A stretch of DNA of 64,000 bases, taken from the NCBI RefSeq assembly GCF_016862095.1, contig NZ_BOMH01000064.1, positions 1-64,000 on the forward strand, read 5' to 3'. The position numbers and the translations under genes were made by a program. The notes under the pieces are model-generated. The model saw only the letters and a program-made list of their open reading frames with translations. It was not told where the DNA came from and ran no database searches. Shown in pieces: positions 8,974-18,159 of this stretch. Each line of letters starts with the position of its first letter. Position 1 is the stretch's first letter. The DNA comes from Actinoplanes cyaneus (GTDB lineage: Bacteria; Actinomycetota; Actinomycetes; Mycobacteriales; Micromonosporaceae).

Positions 8974-10128
8974 ATGAGTGACTCGACCTGGCGGCGGATG
9001 CGGTTGTGGGGCACCGCGCACGCCGTCGACGACCTGTACCAGGGCCTGGTCCCGGCCACCGTTCCGTACTTCGTCCTCGATCACGGCTACAGCTACGTCG
9101 CGATCTCCGGCCTGACCCTTGCGGCGGCGCTCGGCAGCTCGATCCCGCAGCCGTTCATCGGCGTTCTCGTCGACAAGTACCGGCTGGACTGGCTCGCCGC
9201 GGCCGGGGTGGCGCTCGCCGGGCTCGGATTCGGGCTCTCCGGACTGGCCGGCGGCTGGTATCCGGCGGTCTGGACGCTGATCCTGCTGTCCGGGCTCGGC
9301 GTGGCGATGTTCCACCCGGCGGCCGGCCGTGCCGCCCGGGTCGCGGCCGGTGACAGCACCGGCGCGATGAGCGTCTTCGCAGCCGGCGGAAGCGTCGGCT
9401 TCTTCCTGGCTCCGGTGCTGGCCACCCCGGTCCTCGTGCACTTCGGCGTGCCGTCGACAGCGCTGTTCGTGATCCCGGCGCTGATCATCGCGGGCTTCCT
9501 GCTGCGTCGTCACCGGCTCGCCGCGTCCGCCGCCGTTCCGCAGCGGACAGGCCCTGATCAATGGCGGCCGTTCCTGGCGCTCACCGGGATCGAGGTGGTG
9601 CGGTCGGCGGCGTTCTTCGGGGTGAACACGTTCATCGAGCTCTACTGGCTGCGCCACCTGCACACCAGCCGCGGCCTGGCCGGCGTGGCACTGGCCGTGT
9701 TCCTGGTCGGGGGAGTGGCCGGGACGCTGCTCGGCGGGCGGATCGCGGATCGGGTGGGCACCGTCCGTACCGTCCAATGGGGTGCCCTCGCCGGATTGCC
9801 GGCGCTCGTCGGACTGGCCTTCACCAGCGGCCCGATCCTGCCGTTGATCTTCGCGGCGCTGGCCGGCGCCGCCCTGAACGTCCCGTTCGCGGTGCTGGTC
9901 AAACTCGGACAGGACTACCTGCCGTCCCGCCCCGGCACCGCCGCCGGCGTGACCCTCGGCCTGGGCGTCAGCATCGGCGGCCTCTTCGCGCCGCTGTTCG
10001 GCCTGACGGCCCAGCACCACGGCCCCGAAGGCGTCTTCGCCCTGCTCTGCCTGACCCCGATCCCCGCCCTGCTGCTCGGCCTGCTGCTGACCGACCCCCG
10101 GAAGGCCTCCGACCTCGCCCAGGTATGA
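8974..10128 (+). CDS. MFS efflux transporter, fosmidomycin-resistance (Fsr)-like (384 aa)
   Basis: A twelve-helix major facilitator. The N-terminus (HAVDDLYQGLVPATVPYFV) resembles the Fsr group of MFS drug exporters, and the length is typical. Helices are evident throughout, with a basic loop after helix 6 (LLRRHRLAA) and a DPR-rich C-terminal tail. It is transcribed divergently from the AraC regulator, which supports a regulated drug or metabolite exporter. The substrate is not readable; fosmidomycin itself is only a family name here. The next gene is convergent, so it is probably monocistronic. Confidence 0.85.
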   Translation: MSDSTWRRMRLWGTAHAVDDLYQGLVPATVPYFVLDHGYSYVAISGLTLAAALGSSIPQPFIGVLVDKYRLDWLAAAGVALAGLGFGLSGLAGGWYPAVWTLILLSGLGVAMFHPAAGRAARVAAGDSTGAMSVFAAGGSVGFFLAPVLATPVLVHFGVPSTALFVIPALIIAGFLLRRHRLAASAAVPQRTGPDQWRPFLALTGIEVVRSAAFFGVNTFIELYWLRHLHTSRGLAGVALAVFLVGGVAGTLLGGRIADRVGTVRTVQWGALAGLPALVGLAFTSGPILPLIFAALAGAALNVPFAVLVKLGQDYLPSRPGTAAGVTLGLGVSIGGLFAPLFGLTAQHHGPEGVFALLCLTPIPALLLGLLLTDPRKASDLAQV

Positions 10129-10161
10129 CCATGAGCAGCCTGGAACGCAGGCGATGGACTG

Positions 10162-12453
10162 CTACACCGTGGTGGAGCCGCCGTCGACCGGCAGGTAGGC
10201 GCCGGTCATGAACCGCGCCAGGTCGCTGGCGAGGAAGAGCACGGCGCCGGCGACGTCCTCGGGCAGGGCGTTGCGCCGCATCGGTGACCGGGCGGCGGCG
10301 TCCTCCCTGGCCGTGGCCGTCATCCCCAGGGCCGCGTCGGTCAGCGTGACCCCGGGAGCGACCGTGTTGACCCGAACGCCACGGGGGCCGAACTCGGCCG
10401 CGAGGGACCGCACGAGGGCGTCCACCGCGGCCTTGGCCGTGCTCTGGGCGACAGAGCCGTTGTCGCTCTGCTTCGACACGGTGCCGGAGAGGGCGATGAT
10501 GCTGCCGCTCCGGCGCTCCAGCATGCCCGGCGCGACGGCCCGGCACGGATGGAACACCGCTTTGAGCTCGTCGTTCACCTTGCGTTCCAGGTCGGCCCAG
10601 TCGAGATCCAGAACGGGCCCCTGCCGGTACGGCATGTGGGCGTTGGCCACCAGGACGTCGATGCGCCCGAAACGGTCCGTCACCGCCGCGACCATGGCGC
10701 CGACCTCGTCCGGGCACGTCACGTCGGCGCGGAAGACCTCGGCGACGCCGCCCTGGGCCTCGATCAGGTCCTTGGCGCGCCGCGCATCCGCCTCGCCGGT
10801 GCGGTAGTTGACGGCCACCTTGGCGCCGTGCGAGGCGACCAGCAGCGCGGTGGCGAGCCCGATGCCGCGGCTGCCGCCGGTGACCAGCACCACCTTGTCC
10901 GCCAGGAGCCCGGAGCCGGTGATCCTCGGCTGCGGTGCCGGAGTCCGCGCCGGCGTCGGTCCGTCCGACCGGCGGCGCTCGATCTTGCGGTCGATGGTCG
11001 CGGCGACCGTGTCGAGCCGGGGCGCGTCGAACAGCTCGGACAGGCCGACCTCCACCCCGAACTCCTCCTTGATCCTCGCGAGCACCCGCATGGCCGAGAG
11101 CGAGTGCCCGCCGATGTCGAAGAAGTGCGTCCGGCGGCCGAGGTGGGCGACCGGCACGTTGACGATCAGGGCCCAGATGTCGGCGAGGGCACGCTCGGTC
11201 GCCCCGGCCGGAGGTTCGTGGTCGTCGCCGGGGCCCTGCCGGGCGTGCAGGCCGAGCAGCGCGCGCCGGTCGAGCTTGCCGTTGGGCAGCGCCGGCATCG
11301 CGTCGAGCGGGACGAGCACGTCCGCTACGAGGTAGGCGGGCAGCCTGTCGTGCAGGAACGCGCGGAGCCGCGCACCGTCGACGGTCCGGCCCGGCCGGCT
11401 GGTGTAGAAGGCGACGAGGCGGTCGCCCTGACCCACGACCGCGCGGGCCCCGATCCCGTCGAAGTCGCCCATCACCTTCTCGACCTGGCGCACCTCGACG
11501 CGGAAGCCACGCACCTTCACCTGGAAGTCCCAGCGGCCGATGAAGTCGAGCGTGCCGTCCGGAAGGTGCCTGACGACGTCGCCGGTGTTGTAGAGGTGGT
11601 CGCTCGGCCAGTCGCCGAACGGGTTGGGAACGAAGCGCTCGGCGGTCAGGTCGTCGCGGCCGTGATAGCCGTCGGGGATGCCGGCCGAGGCGACGTGCAG
11701 CTCACCCGGAACGCCGTCCGGCACCAGGCGGCCGTGCCGATCCAGCACGTAGACCCTGGTGTTGGCGATCGGCGTCCCGATCGGCACGAACCCGTCGTCC
11801 CCGCCGAACCCGGCGGTGTCGTAGTAGCTGATGTCGTTGAGTTCGGTGCAGCCGTAGTTGTTGAGAAGGCGGGCTCCCGGGAGCAGTTCACGGAACGCGA
11901 CGACGAGGCTGCCCGGGAGCGGCTCACCGGCGGTGACGCAGATCCTCAGTGCCGGCAGCCGTTTCCCACTCGCCCGCAGGTGCTCCAGGAGACCGGCCAG
12001 GTGCGACGGGACGAGGTTGAGGCGGGTGACACGGTGCTCGGCCAGCGCGTCCGCGAAGGCCGGCGTGTCCCGTACCACCGGGTCGGCGAGGACCACCTGG
12101 GGGCAGCCGTTGAGCAGGCCCGCGAACAGCTCCTTGACGCCGACCGCGAAGACGGCGGTGGTCTTCTGGCCCACGACCTCGCCGGCTTCGAACGGCACCC
12201 GCGCCTCCAGGGCGCTGAGCCAGTTGGTGAGCTGGCGGTGCGGCACCCGGACGCCCTTGGGGCGGCCGGTGGACCCCGACGTGTACATCACGTAGGCGAG
12301 CGAGTCCGGCCCGCCGACGTGCTCCGGCGCGGAGGGAGCGACGTCCGGGATGTCCTCGGGGCGCACGCACCGGGAGTCCGGCACGTCGAGCGCCACCTGG
12401 TGCGTGATACGCCGACCAATCGACCTCGTCCAGTCCCTCGAGCACCGCGTCAC
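10162..12453 (-). pseudogene. 5'-truncated, frameshifted NRPS-like A-PCP-SDR gene
   Basis: The open frame encodes the second half of an adenylation domain starting at core motif A3 (YVMYTSGSTGRPKG). It continues through YGCTELN and YNTGD to NGKLDRR, then a carrier protein (DIGGHSLSAM, with the phosphopantetheine Ser) and an SDR reductase (TGGSRGIG). Core motifs A1-A2 are missing. The residues expected just upstream (VLEGLDEVDW, about 12410-12450) are found in another frame, so a frameshift lies near 12400-12410; upstream of that no A-domain sequence is recognisable. In the SDR, the tyrosine expected in YxxxK reads as Gln (AQSTAKAA). The intact ancestor would have activated and reduced or tailored an amino or aryl acid. 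The product is probably non-functional. Confidence 0.72.
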
Positions 12454-12753
12454 TATAGGAGCCCGCTCGACGGGGTTGGGGTACGGTCACGCGCACCGAG
12501 CCAGGCCCGGGCCTTGTATTCGTGGACGGTGGACTACACGTCGTCAATGTTCGCGAGGAGTGTCCTCGGCGGGGGCAAAAAGACGCGGAACCGCGGCGAT
12601 CTAAATCGGACAGACTAGCGACAAAGCCGCCGCTCCGGCCGCGTTCTTCCGCAAGGGCTAGCGCTGTATTGATACGTATCTTAATCTGACCCGCGCCGCT
12701 AGATCGAAAACGGGGGATACGATGTGGCGTAGGTCCTTGCTGCCCGCGGAGCA
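12454..12753. other. AT-richer gene-free gap upstream of two gene remnants
   Basis: This gap is visibly less GC-rich than its surroundings and has no convincing gene. It contains a perfect palindrome gatacgtatc (12671-12680) and an ATG at 12722 whose frame (MWRRSLLPAEQWF) stops after 13 codons. It separates two truncated genes, so it may mark a deletion or rearrangement junction. No transposase or terminal repeats are visible. Confidence 0.4.
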
Positions 12754-13044
12754 GTGGTTTTGATAGCCGCCGGGCTCGTCGCTCCGGCATTGACCGGCCC
12801 GGCCGTTGCCGCGTGCGATGACGAGGCCTCTGCCCGTCGGCTGGCGGTCAGTTGTGCACAACCGGTCGCGGTTGACGCCAGCCGGAACGAGTTCTCCCAG
12901 GTGGTCGCTCAGCCTGACGGGCACCTGCGCTTCGAGTCGGCGGTGGTGCCGCAGCGCGCCCGTCGCAGCGACGGCTGGGCCGACGTCGACCTTTCGCTGA
13001 GTCCCGGAACCGCAGTGCTGGCGTTCGGACAAACGCGACGATGA
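12754..13044 (+). pseudogene. Remnant of the N-terminus of a large secreted actinobacterial protein
   Basis: The reading frame starts at GTG with a hydrophobic, signal-like stretch (VLIAAGLVAPALTGPAVAA). It continues with a segment resembling the N-terminal leader of large secreted repeat or LamG/RHS-type proteins of actinobacteria (QPDGHLRFESAVVPQR then SDGWADVDLSL). It ends after 96 codons. An upstream ATG at 12722 begins a typical MWRRS leader in a different frame, so an indel probably broke the signal peptide as well. The assignment rests on pattern memory only, and a genuine short secreted protein is possible. Confidence 0.4.
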
Positions 13045-13092
13045 GCCTTGGCTGTTGCCTAAGGCTCTTGCAGAAGGATCATTCGGTGGCTA

Positions 13093-13713
13093 GTGACAAG
13101 TGACACCAACAACGGCGACCGCTCCCGGGGCTTCGAAGCTCGGGAGCGGTCGGCGTGGCAACGGCGAGGTTCGGTCGGCTGGCGGCTCGTCAAGCTGGCC
13201 CAAGGCTTCGGCGGGCTGGTTCTGGCCTACGCGACGATGCTCGTCGGGACTACGCTGTTGAGCTTCTATTCGGGTACCTACTCGATCGGGGCGACAGGCC
13301 CGGCCGAGCGGTCGATCCGGGCGACTGTCCAGAGTTGCGAGCGGGTCGGTCCGGTCAGCGACATGGGGCTGGGCTACTGGTGGGTCTGCCACATCCGGGT
13401 GGCGACGACAGACCGGGGTGATGTCGAGGCGGTGGTGGACCGGTCGATCGTGTCGAAGGAGGACGTCGGCCGGTCGGTCGACCTGCGGGAAGCTTGTGGC
13501 GACAAGCCTGGCGACACCTGCACCTACGGCAAGGCCGCTGGTGCCGGCTGGCAGCTCTATGCCGCCGGCATCCGCCTGGTAGGCCCCTTCTTGATCTTCC
13601 TCATGCTGGCGGCAGTGTGTTTCTATTTCCTGGCCGCCGTGCTGGGGGCACCGCGGTATCTCGTGGTCATTCGGTGGTGGCAGCGAAAGGTGGCGAGGTC
13701 CAGCAATGACTGA
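13093..13713 (+). CDS. Two-TM membrane protein with Cys-rich external domain (206 aa, unknown)
   Basis: I do not recognise a characterised function; it may belong to a DUF6346-like actinobacterial family. A basic N-terminus leads into a membrane helix (about residues 37-58). An outside segment follows with SCERVG, GYWWVCHI and REACGDKPGDTCTYG, giving four cysteines that could form disulfides. A second helix lies at about 165-190, then a short basic tail. The GTG start at 13093 is preceded by ggtgg. Its stop overlaps the next gene by 8 bases, so the two are co-translated and probably work together. Confidence 0.75.
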   Translation: MTSDTNNGDRSRGFEARERSAWQRRGSVGWRLVKLAQGFGGLVLAYATMLVGTTLLSFYSGTYSIGATGPAERSIRATVQSCERVGPVSDMGLGYWWVCHIRVATTDRGDVEAVVDRSIVSKEDVGRSVDLREACGDKPGDTCTYGKAAGAGWQLYAAGIRLVGPFLIFLMLAAVCFYFLAAVLGAPRYLVVIRWWQRKVARSSND

Positions 13714-14188
13714 GGTGAACGGTTACGTCCAGGGGCTCCAGGAGCGGCTCGTCGCCGACGGGTGCACGGTGACGCACGAGAAGCTGGGCGACCGGACCGT
13801 TCTGGTCGGCTACAAGTCCAAGATCAAGGCATTGACGAAGCAGCACGTCTTCACCGTCGTGGACACCGCCGACCACGTGACCGAGCCGATCCTGCGCGGC
13901 TTCACCGACGCGGCGGTCACGCTCGCCACCGATCGCAAGGGCCAGTGGCGTGGCATGCAGTCCGGCGTGATCGTCCTGCCGATCCTGGTAGCGACCGGGG
14001 TGGACGAGGCGGCCGTCGCCGTCACGCAGAAGTCCTACAGCCTGGGGTCGGGCGGTTTCGCGGTGATGGCCCAGCCGGCCGTGGTCGACGTGACCGCCGG
14101 CCGGGTCTGGACCTTCCGCGGCACTCGCCTGTGGGGCTACGCCTTCAACTCCCTGATCAAGAAGACGTACCAGCGCTACCTTCCGTAG
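13706..14188 (+). CDS. Conserved hypothetical protein (160 aa)
   Basis: No family with a known role is recognised. The protein is soluble, with an alpha/beta pattern: VNGYVQGLQERLVADGC, then VLVGYKSKIKALTK and a Gly/Ser-rich stretch (SYSLGSGGFAVMAQP). The ATG overlaps the end of the two-TM protein gene by 8 bases, which ties it functionally to that membrane protein. Its 3' end overlaps the convergent helR gene by 32 bases (14157-14188), so the two opposing transcripts are partly complementary. Confidence 0.75.
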   Translation: MTEVNGYVQGLQERLVADGCTVTHEKLGDRTVLVGYKSKIKALTKQHVFTVVDTADHVTEPILRGFTDAAVTLATDRKGQWRGMQSGVIVLPILVATGVDEAAVAVTQKSYSLGSGGFAVMAQPAVVDVTAGRVWTFRGTRLWGYAFNSLIKKTYQRYLP

Positions 14189-16268
14189 TGGAAGTGAGGA
14201 TGACCAGTCGTTGCGTCGCACGCGTCATGGCGACGTAGCGGTCCACCGCCCCCTCGATGCCCTCGCCGAAGCGGTCCGGGTCGATCAGGATCACCAGGTC
14301 GAACTCCAGGCCCTTGGCCAGCGTGGGCGTGAGCGAGCGGACCCGGTCGCGCTCCCGGAACGACGGATGGCCGATGACGCAGGCGATGCCCTCGGCGTTC
14401 TCCGACAGCCATGCGTCGAGCATGGTCTCCAGCGAGGAAAGCGCCGCGTGTACGACCGGAACCCCGCTGGTGCGGATCGAGGTGGGAACGTTCGCGTCGG
14501 GGAGCGCGGCCCGGATGACCGGCTCGGCCTCGGCCATCACCTCGGCGGGCGTACGGTAGTTGATCGTCAGCGACGAGATGGTCACCTGGTCCAGCCCGAC
14601 CCGCCGCAGCCGGTCCTCCCACGCCTCGGTGAAGCCGTGCCGCGCCTGCGCCCGGTCGCCGACCACGGTGAAGCTGCGCGACGGGCAGCGCAGCAGCAGC
14701 ATCTGCCACTCGGCGTCGGTCAGCTCCTGCGCCTCGTCGACGACGATGTGCGCGAACGGGCCGGCGAGCAGATCCGGGTCGGTTTTCGGCACAGTGCTGC
14801 CCTCGTCGAGGACCTCGCGCAGGTCCTGCTGGCGGAGCATGGTCATCAGGCCTTCGCCGTCGTCGTACTCGTTGGACGCGATCAGGTCCTCGACGACCCG
14901 GTCCATGTCCTTGCGGGCGGTGGCGGTCGCGGCCTTCTGCCGGCGTTTGCGTGCGGAGACCGAGGCGTCGCCGAGCCGCTGCCGGACCGCGTCGAGCAGC
15001 GGCAGGTCGGCCACCGTCCACGCCCGCGGATCGTCCCGCTGCAGGGTGCGGATCTCGTCGACGCTCAGCCAGGGCGCGACCTTCCGCAGGTAGGCCGGCA
15101 CCGACCAGAGGTCCGCGACGATGTCGGCGGCGTCCAGGATCGGCCACGCCCGGTTCAGCGCCGCCCGCAGCTCCCGCCCGCCGGGCTCCTCGATGATCGC
15201 GAGCAGCTCGTCCCAGATCTCGTCGCGCGCCTCGTTGTGCGGGATGCCGTCGGCCGCCTCGAACGCCGCCGCCCAGTCCCGCGCGGTGACGGTCACGTCC
15301 CCGTCCCGGGTCTCGACGGTCGTCGCCTTCGCCGGCGGCTCCTCGTAGAACCGCACGGCCGTCTCCATCGCCCGGACCAGCCGCGCCGACGACTTGAGCC
15401 GAGCCGCCTCCGGATCCTGCTCGGGCACCGCTGTCGCGCCCTCGGCGAGCAGGTCCCGTAGCGTGCAGGTCTGCACGTCCTCCTCACCGAGAGAGGGCAG
15501 GACATCCGCGACGTACGCGAGGTAGGGCTCATGGGGGCCGACGAAGAGCACCCCGCCGCGGCGGGCACCCAGGCGTGGGTCGGAGTAGAGCAGGTATGCC
15601 GTCCGGTGCAGGGCCACCACGGTCTTGCCGGTGCCCGGTCCACCGTCCACCACGAGGGTGCCGCGCGACCCGGCCCGGATGATCGCGTCCTGGTCGGCCT
15701 GGATCGTGCCGAGCACGTCGCGCATCCGCGGTGACCGGCTCGCGCCGAGGCTGGCGATGAACGCCGACTGGTCGTCGAGCGCCGCACTGGCCCGGAGCCC
15801 GTCGGCCGTGAACACCTCGTCCCAGTAGTCGGTGATCCGCCCCTCCAGCCACCGGTACCGCCGCCGGCTGACCAGCCCGTCCGGGTTGGCGTGGGTCGCA
15901 CCGAAGAACGGCTCGGCGGCCGGCGACCGCCAGTCGACGAGCAGTCGCCCGCCCTCGCCGTCGGTCAGCCCGAGCCGCCCGATGTAGACCGTCTCGCCCG
16001 ACTCGTGGACCATCCGCCCGAGACACAGGTCCAGGCTGAACCGGCGCAGCGTACGCAGCCGAGCGCTGATCCGGTGCACGGCGTCGTCCCGGTCGACGGC
16101 CTGACGGCCCTTGCCGGCCGGGGCCTTGCGTTCGATCTCCAGGCGTTGTTCGAGCTCGGCGATGGACCGGGCCAGGCTCTCCGCCATCGCGACGAAGTGC
16201 TTCTCGTCCTCGCCGATCTGGTCCGGGTCGTCCTTCGCCGGGTGGTTGCGCAGATCAAAGACGGTCAC
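14157..16268 (-). CDS. helR: RNA polymerase-recycling motor ATPase HelR (703 aa)
   Basis: A superfamily-1 helicase-like ATPase of the HelD group. The N-terminus has a coiled-coil segment (about residues 20-50), as in HelD arms that enter RNA polymerase. VDWRSPAAEPFF (111-122) is typical of the family. Walker A is GGPGTGKT (about 209-216), Walker B is HIVVDEAQE, and later motifs include TINYRTP, GLEFD and YVAMTRA. The family removes RNA polymerase from DNA; the HelR subgroup also displaces rifamycins from the polymerase and confers resistance. Assignment to HelR rather than generic HelD is strengthened by context: it follows a rifamycin-type glycosyltransferase (4-base overlap) behind an RAE element. 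The ATG start overlaps the end of rgt. Confidence 0.88.
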   Translation of the reverse strand: MTVFDLRNHPAKDDPDQIGEDEKHFVAMAESLARSIAELEQRLEIERKAPAGKGRQAVDRDDAVHRISARLRTLRRFSLDLCLGRMVHESGETVYIGRLGLTDGEGGRLLVDWRSPAAEPFFGATHANPDGLVSRRRYRWLEGRITDYWDEVFTADGLRASAALDDQSAFIASLGASRSPRMRDVLGTIQADQDAIIRAGSRGTLVVDGGPGTGKTVVALHRTAYLLYSDPRLGARRGGVLFVGPHEPYLAYVADVLPSLGEEDVQTCTLRDLLAEGATAVPEQDPEAARLKSSARLVRAMETAVRFYEEPPAKATTVETRDGDVTVTARDWAAAFEAADGIPHNEARDEIWDELLAIIEEPGGRELRAALNRAWPILDAADIVADLWSVPAYLRKVAPWLSVDEIRTLQRDDPRAWTVADLPLLDAVRQRLGDASVSARKRRQKAATATARKDMDRVVEDLIASNEYDDGEGLMTMLRQQDLREVLDEGSTVPKTDPDLLAGPFAHIVVDEAQELTDAEWQMLLLRCPSRSFTVVGDRAQARHGFTEAWEDRLRRVGLDQVTISSLTINYRTPAEVMAEAEPVIRAALPDANVPTSIRTSGVPVVHAALSSLETMLDAWLSENAEGIACVIGHPSFRERDRVRSLTPTLAKGLEFDLVILIDPDRFGEGIEGAVDRYVAMTRATQRLVILTSTTEGSAGTSS

Positions 16269-17422
16269 GGGCGGAACTCCTCGATCAGCATCTCGGCGGC
16301 GACGGCGGCACCGTCGGGGTACATCGCGGCGGCCACGGCGGCGGCGTGCGCGGCGGTCTCCGGGGCCATGGCCACCTTCAGCGCGTCAGCGACGGACTCA
16401 CCGGTGGCGCCGATGCCCAGGGCGGTGACCCGCTCCGCCCAGTACGGCTGGTCACCGCCGTGCGGGACGATCACCTGCGGGACGCCGGCCCGGGCCGCGG
16501 TGTGCGTGGTGCCGGAACCGCCGTGGTGCACGACCGCGGCGACCCGCTTGAACAGGGCCGGGTGGCTGATCTCGCCGACGACCAGGCAATCCTCGGCGTC
16601 GAGCCCGGCCCAGCCCGCGGAGAGGATCACCGGGTGGCCCTGGGCGCGGGCCGCGTCGACGGCGGCCCGGGCGAGCTCTTCCGCGACCGGCATGCTGCCG
16701 AAACCGACGTACACCGGAAGTGGCTCTTGATCGAGGAATGCCTCGACCTCGTCGGGCAGGTCACCCTCGTCGGGCAGGATCCACGTGCCCGTCTGGACCA
16801 CCTCCAGATCGGCGGGCTCGAGCCACGGTCCCAGCAGCGAATCGGTCGCCAGCCAGGGCAGATCGGTGAAACCGTGGTCGCGGACATCCTTGACCTCGGG
16901 CAGGCCGTGCCGGGCCCGTTCGGCGTTGAGCACGTCGCGGAACAGCTCGTTCGCGGCCGTAGCGTCCTGCTCCCACAGCACGCGGTTGTCGGTGACCGCC
17001 GGGTCCAGCGGATGACCGGGCCGCGCGATCGGCCGGTGATGCGGCGACGGCAGAGAATTCGGTTGAAAAGCCGCATAGACGTACGGGATGTTCAGCATCT
17101 CCGCGACCGACCGCGCCCCGGCGACCGACGGCAGGATCCCGCACGCCACCAGCACGTCCGCGCCCTCCAGGACGGCCGGGAGCTTCGCGAACTGGTCGGC
17201 GATCAGCGCACCCGCACGATCCCGGATCGTCCCGGTGACCGGGCCGCGCATCAGCTCCCGCGGCGACATCCCGACCGGCACGAACGGCACCCCGCGCAGC
17301 GGCACCTCGTCCGGCGGCGCGCAGACCGTGACCTCCGCGCCGAGCCCCCGTAGCCGCACCGCCAGGCCGATCAGTGGTTCGACGCCGCCCCGAGAGTCGT
17401 ACGCCGACAGCACCACACGCAC
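16265..17422 (-). CDS. rgt: Rifamycin-type glycosyltransferase, GT1/MGT family (385 aa)
   Basis: A GT-B fold macrolide-type glycosyltransferase. The N-terminal start MRVVLSAYDSRGG binds the acceptor side. The C-terminal donor site reads VHHGGSGTT, then GVPQVIVPHGGDQPYWA, the classic UDP-sugar-binding motif of the family. I chose GTG 17422 because it follows gggggaaccaga, a good ribosome-binding site, and because family homology starts there; the open frame extends 19 codons further. Known Rgt enzymes glycosylate rifampicin on its ansa bridge and inactivate it. The 19-bp RAE upstream and helR downstream make that role likely, though other aromatic polyketides could be acceptors. Confidence 0.82.
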   Translation of the reverse strand: MRVVLSAYDSRGGVEPLIGLAVRLRGLGAEVTVCAPPDEVPLRGVPFVPVGMSPRELMRGPVTGTIRDRAGALIADQFAKLPAVLEGADVLVACGILPSVAGARSVAEMLNIPYVYAAFQPNSLPSPHHRPIARPGHPLDPAVTDNRVLWEQDATAANELFRDVLNAERARHGLPEVKDVRDHGFTDLPWLATDSLLGPWLEPADLEVVQTGTWILPDEGDLPDEVEAFLDQEPLPVYVGFGSMPVAEELARAAVDAARAQGHPVILSAGWAGLDAEDCLVVGEISHPALFKRVAAVVHHGGSGTTHTAARAGVPQVIVPHGGDQPYWAERVTALGIGATGESVADALKVAMAPETAAHAAAVAAAMYPDGAAVAAEMLIEEFRP

Positions 17423-17481
17423 TCTGGTTCCCCCATTTTTGCAGCTCACAGCGTTGACTGAGCGATTGTGCCGGACCACCC

Positions 17482-17500
17482 GGGCCTTGCCGCAAGCCCC
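17482..17500 (-). promoter_or_regulatory. Rifamycin-associated element (RAE)
   Basis: On the minus strand this 19-bp imperfect palindrome reads ggggcttgcggcaaggccc. It agrees with the RAE consensus that I recall from promoters of actinobacterial rifamycin-resistance genes. It lies 60 bases upstream of the rgt start codon. Its ttgcgg could serve as a -35 hexamer, with cacaat about 18-19 bases downstream as a -10; that part is inference. Confidence 0.88.
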
Positions 17501-17531
17501 CGGGTCTGCTATAGGTTAGAGATGGGAAGGG

Positions 17532-18113
17532 GTGTGTCCGCCCCCTTCATTCCGCCTCCTGGTTGCTAGCCGAGGTCGGCTCACGCATGGCGGCCCTCAA
17601 CGATCGACTCCGGCTGACGAGCCAACGCCGGACCTGTTTCCGTGCCCGGCCGCGGCCGACGCGACGCCCTCCGGTCGAGCGATCTCGGTGGGCCATGGGC
17701 GCTTCGCGGTCACGGGTGGCGAGGACGTTTCCGGCACGGTGTCGGATCTGCCGCGGGTCGTTCGTAGAACAGGCGCCTGGCAGGCAGCGAGCAAGGTCGT
17801 GTACTCCACGACCCTCGCCGCGGTGTCAACGGCCGGCACCCGGCTCGAACGCCGTTTCGACCCCGCCGCGGTACGTGAGCTGAAGGCCGCGGCCAGCAGT
17901 GATCTCACCATCGGCGGTGCCGACCTCGCGGGGCGGGCTTTCCGGGCCGGGCTGGTCGACGAGTGCCGGTTGGTTGTCCTGCCCGTCCTGCTGGGCGGGG
18001 GTAAGCCAGGGCTGCCGACCGGCGTACGCGCCGAACTGCAGCTCCTCGATGAGCGCCGATTCGAGAACGGCGTCGTCCACCTGCACTACCGCGTCCCGGG
18101 CAGTGACCGATAG
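17532..18113 (+). pseudogene. N-terminally truncated RibD/DHFR-like reductase remnant
   Basis: From about 17740 onward the frame matches the C-terminal half of dihydrofolate-reductase-like RibD C-domain proteins: AWQAASKVVYSTTL, then DLTIGGADLAGRAFRAGLVDE and VLLGGGKPGL. The first third of the fold, normally opening with a M-x-x-V-x-x-S-x-D-G type strand, is missing. The upstream part of the open frame (HGGPQRSTPADEPTPD) is low-complexity and unlike the family. A full-length relative sits at 49539-50117. It is probably a dead fragment. Confidence 0.6.
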
Positions 18114-18159
18114 CCCCTGAGACGCGGAGCGGCGTCCGACGCATCGGCCAGAGCGGAAG

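Noticed and set aside
8920..10020. N-terminal extension of the AraC frame across the MFS gene
   Set aside because: The extra ~367 residues are the antisense of the MFS gene and have no similarity to AraC proteins; GTG 8919 fits the family length.
12671..12680. gatacgtatc palindrome as an operator
   Set aside because: A 10-bp palindrome alone is weak evidence, and both flanking genes appear to be broken.
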